From: Chloroflexota bacterium
GTDB taxonomy: Bacteria; Chloroflexota; Dehalococcoidia; GIF9; UBA5629
Assembly (NCBI GenBank): GCA_026389655.1
Contig: JAPLHL010000446.1
Coordinates: 1 to 6,062 of the forward strand
DNA length: 6,062 nucleotides
Direction of reading: 5' to 3'
The first letter of the stretch is position 1; each line of letters begins with the position of its first letter. This document shows positions 5,341-6,062 of this stretch, piece after piece. The notes under the pieces are model-generated. The model was not told where the DNA came from and did no database searches. It saw only the letters and a program-made list of their open reading frames with translations. Made by a program: the position numbers and the translations under genes.

Positions 5341-6062
5341 TCAGGGTTCAACAGTCACGGTAACAGTTACGTTATCAGTGCCGGCACTATTGATGGCAGT
5401 GAGCGTATAGGTTGTAGTTTCAGCTGGGGATACCTCCTGCAAATATTGTGAAGCCGGAGTGTCGATACCCTGATCGATTAAAATCGTGGTCGCTCCCTGA
5501 ATTTCCCAGTTAAGCCTTGATATTTGTCCCGCGGAAATACTGCTGGGCGTGGCAGTAAAGGACCTTATTACCGGTGGTGTTATGTTATCGGTCACTGTAC
5601 TCACTGTAACCGTAGCTGTTGCATTTTCTGTGCCGAAGTTGTTGACAGCAGATAATGTATAGGTTGTGGTTGCAGTAGGTATCACTGATGTAGATCCTGA
5701 AGGTGATAAATCGCCAACACCCGGGCTGATTGAAACTGTCCTTACTCCTGTAACGGCCCAGGATAATGTAATAGTATCTCCCAGCGTAATTGCATTCGGG
5801 CTTGCAGTAAAATTACTTATCTTCGGTACGCTTGTCGGGATTGTCGAGCTTGCCGTGCTCTTTACGTTCGTTGTGTCCACCGTAACCGTAACTGACCTGG
5901 TTGTTGAGCCGGCCGTCAAAGTATAGGTAGTGGTTGCAGTTGGAGTTACTACCACAGAACCTTTTGCCCCGACACCGCCAATGCCCTGGTTGATATTTAT
6001 CGACGTTGAGCCTATGACATCCCATGACAAAGTTGAAGTCTCGCCGGCGCTAATAGAGGCCG
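5341..6062 (-). CDS. Multi-repeat Ig-like domain protein, N-terminus cut by window edge
   Basis: The reading frame is open from the window edge to the TGA at 5341 and gives 239 residues, numbered here from the edge. It consists of Ig-like beta-sandwich repeats of 84-88 residues: one partial (about 1-62), one at about 79-154 and one at about 163-239. Each contains xISAG/ITLGD, then LSW-V-G, then an SPGVGDL- or NQGIG-type turn, then P-T-A-TTTYTLTA and a VTVTV terminal strand. Linkers are rich in Ser, Thr and Pro (VKSTASSTIPTSVP). Such repeats are typical of secreted or surface stalks; no enzyme motif is seen. The signal peptide and any anchor must lie upstream, outside the window. The protein ends immediately after the last repeat (VTVEP), with no C-terminal anchor. 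The TTG at 6030 is not a real start: the frame and the repeat both continue upstream. The gene lies 91 bp upstream of the lipoprotein gene, which carries a fourth repeat of this type. Confidence 0.85.
   Translation of the reverse strand, partial: ASISAGETSTLSWDVIGSTSININQGIGGVGAKGSVVVTPTATTTYTLTAGSTTRSVTVTVDTTNVKSTASSTIPTSVPKISNFTASPNAITLGDTITLSWAVTGVRTVSISPGVGDLSPSGSTSVIPTATTTYTLSAVNNFGTENATATVTVSTVTDNITPPVIRSFTATPSSISAGQISRLNWEIQGATTILIDQGIDTPASQYLQEVSPAETTTYTLTAINSAGTDNVTVTVTVEP
5406..5949 (-). repeat. DNA-level repeats encoding the TTTYTLTA strand of each Ig-like domain
   Basis: Three similar 28-bp segments lie at 5406-5433, 5658-5685 and 5922-5949 (plus strand TATAGGT-GT-GTTGCAGT-type). 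They are spaced 252 and 264 bp apart, exactly 84 and 88 codons. They encode the most conserved strand of each repeat. A more diverged copy occurs near 4988-5015 in the lipoprotein gene. The pattern indicates internal duplication of the Ig-like module. Confidence 0.7.

Noticed and set aside
5813..6025. Minus-strand open frame of 70 codons overlapping the Ig-like gene in another frame
   Set aside because: It is an alternative frame inside the Ig-like repeats. The repeat frame continues through it without a break.
5341..6030. A complete 229-residue protein starting at TTG 6030
   Set aside because: The frame stays open to the window edge and the upstream codons (ASISAGETST) continue the Ig-like repeat consensus, so the TTG is an internal Leu codon and the gene is partial.
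4029..6062. The two Ig-like genes being one gene broken by a stop or frameshift
   Set aside because: The upstream gene ends cleanly after a full repeat. The downstream gene has its own ribosome binding site, TTG start and lipoprotein signal peptide, so these are separate genes.

Overview
The window is about 6 kb of ordinary-density bacterial DNA carrying six protein-coding genes. Two run off the window edges, and no gene-free stretch exceeds about 245 bases. I see no tRNA, rRNA, CRISPR array, transposase or phage gene. Taxonomy is inference only. Several things recall anaerobic Chloroflexota (Dehalococcoidia-like genomes): moderate GC, strong Shine-Dalgarno sites used with GTG and TTG starts, a Cys-rich 4Fe-4S protein of a type I associate with anaerobes, an alpha/beta-type 2-oxoacid dehydrogenase E1, and secreted proteins with 'PTATTTYTLTA' Ig-like repeats. 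No marker gene proves this.

Layout. Positions 1-791 (minus) hold an HSL-family (GDSAG-type) alpha/beta hydrolase lacking its C-terminus. Positions 877-1689 (minus) encode a 270-residue protein with 19 cysteines, including a C-terminal ferredoxin-like pair of Fe-S motifs and a dense CSCCPCCC cluster; it reads towards the hydrolase and may be co-transcribed with it. A divergent intergenic region (1690-1932) carries a consensus -10 box for the rightward genes, a three-arm set of inverted repeats, and a likely promoter for the leftward ferredoxin gene. Positions 1933-2937 and 2962-3969 (plus) encode the alpha and beta subunits of a thiamine-diphosphate E1 (pyruvate, acetoin or branched-chain type). 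They form a two-gene operon closed by a strong hairpin terminator at 3983-4015, with no E2 or E3 gene following. Positions 4029-5249 (minus) encode a lipoprotein with one Ig-like domain and an unrecognised C-terminal region. Positions 5341-6062 (minus) are the 3' end of a gene encoding at least three more Ig-like repeats.

How the genes fit together. E1 alpha and beta certainly work as one heterotetrameric enzyme, but its acyl acceptor (E2/E3) must be encoded elsewhere. The divergent Fe-S protein shares a control region with the E1 operon, so a redox link is possible but unproven. The two Ig-like genes on the right are a separate cell-surface module, converging on the E1 operon at a shared hairpin. 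I do not see a convincing new multi-gene system. The points most worth following are the Cys-rich Fe-S protein, the altered active-site motif in E1 alpha, the orphan E1 pair, and the overlapping inverted repeats in the divergent promoter.
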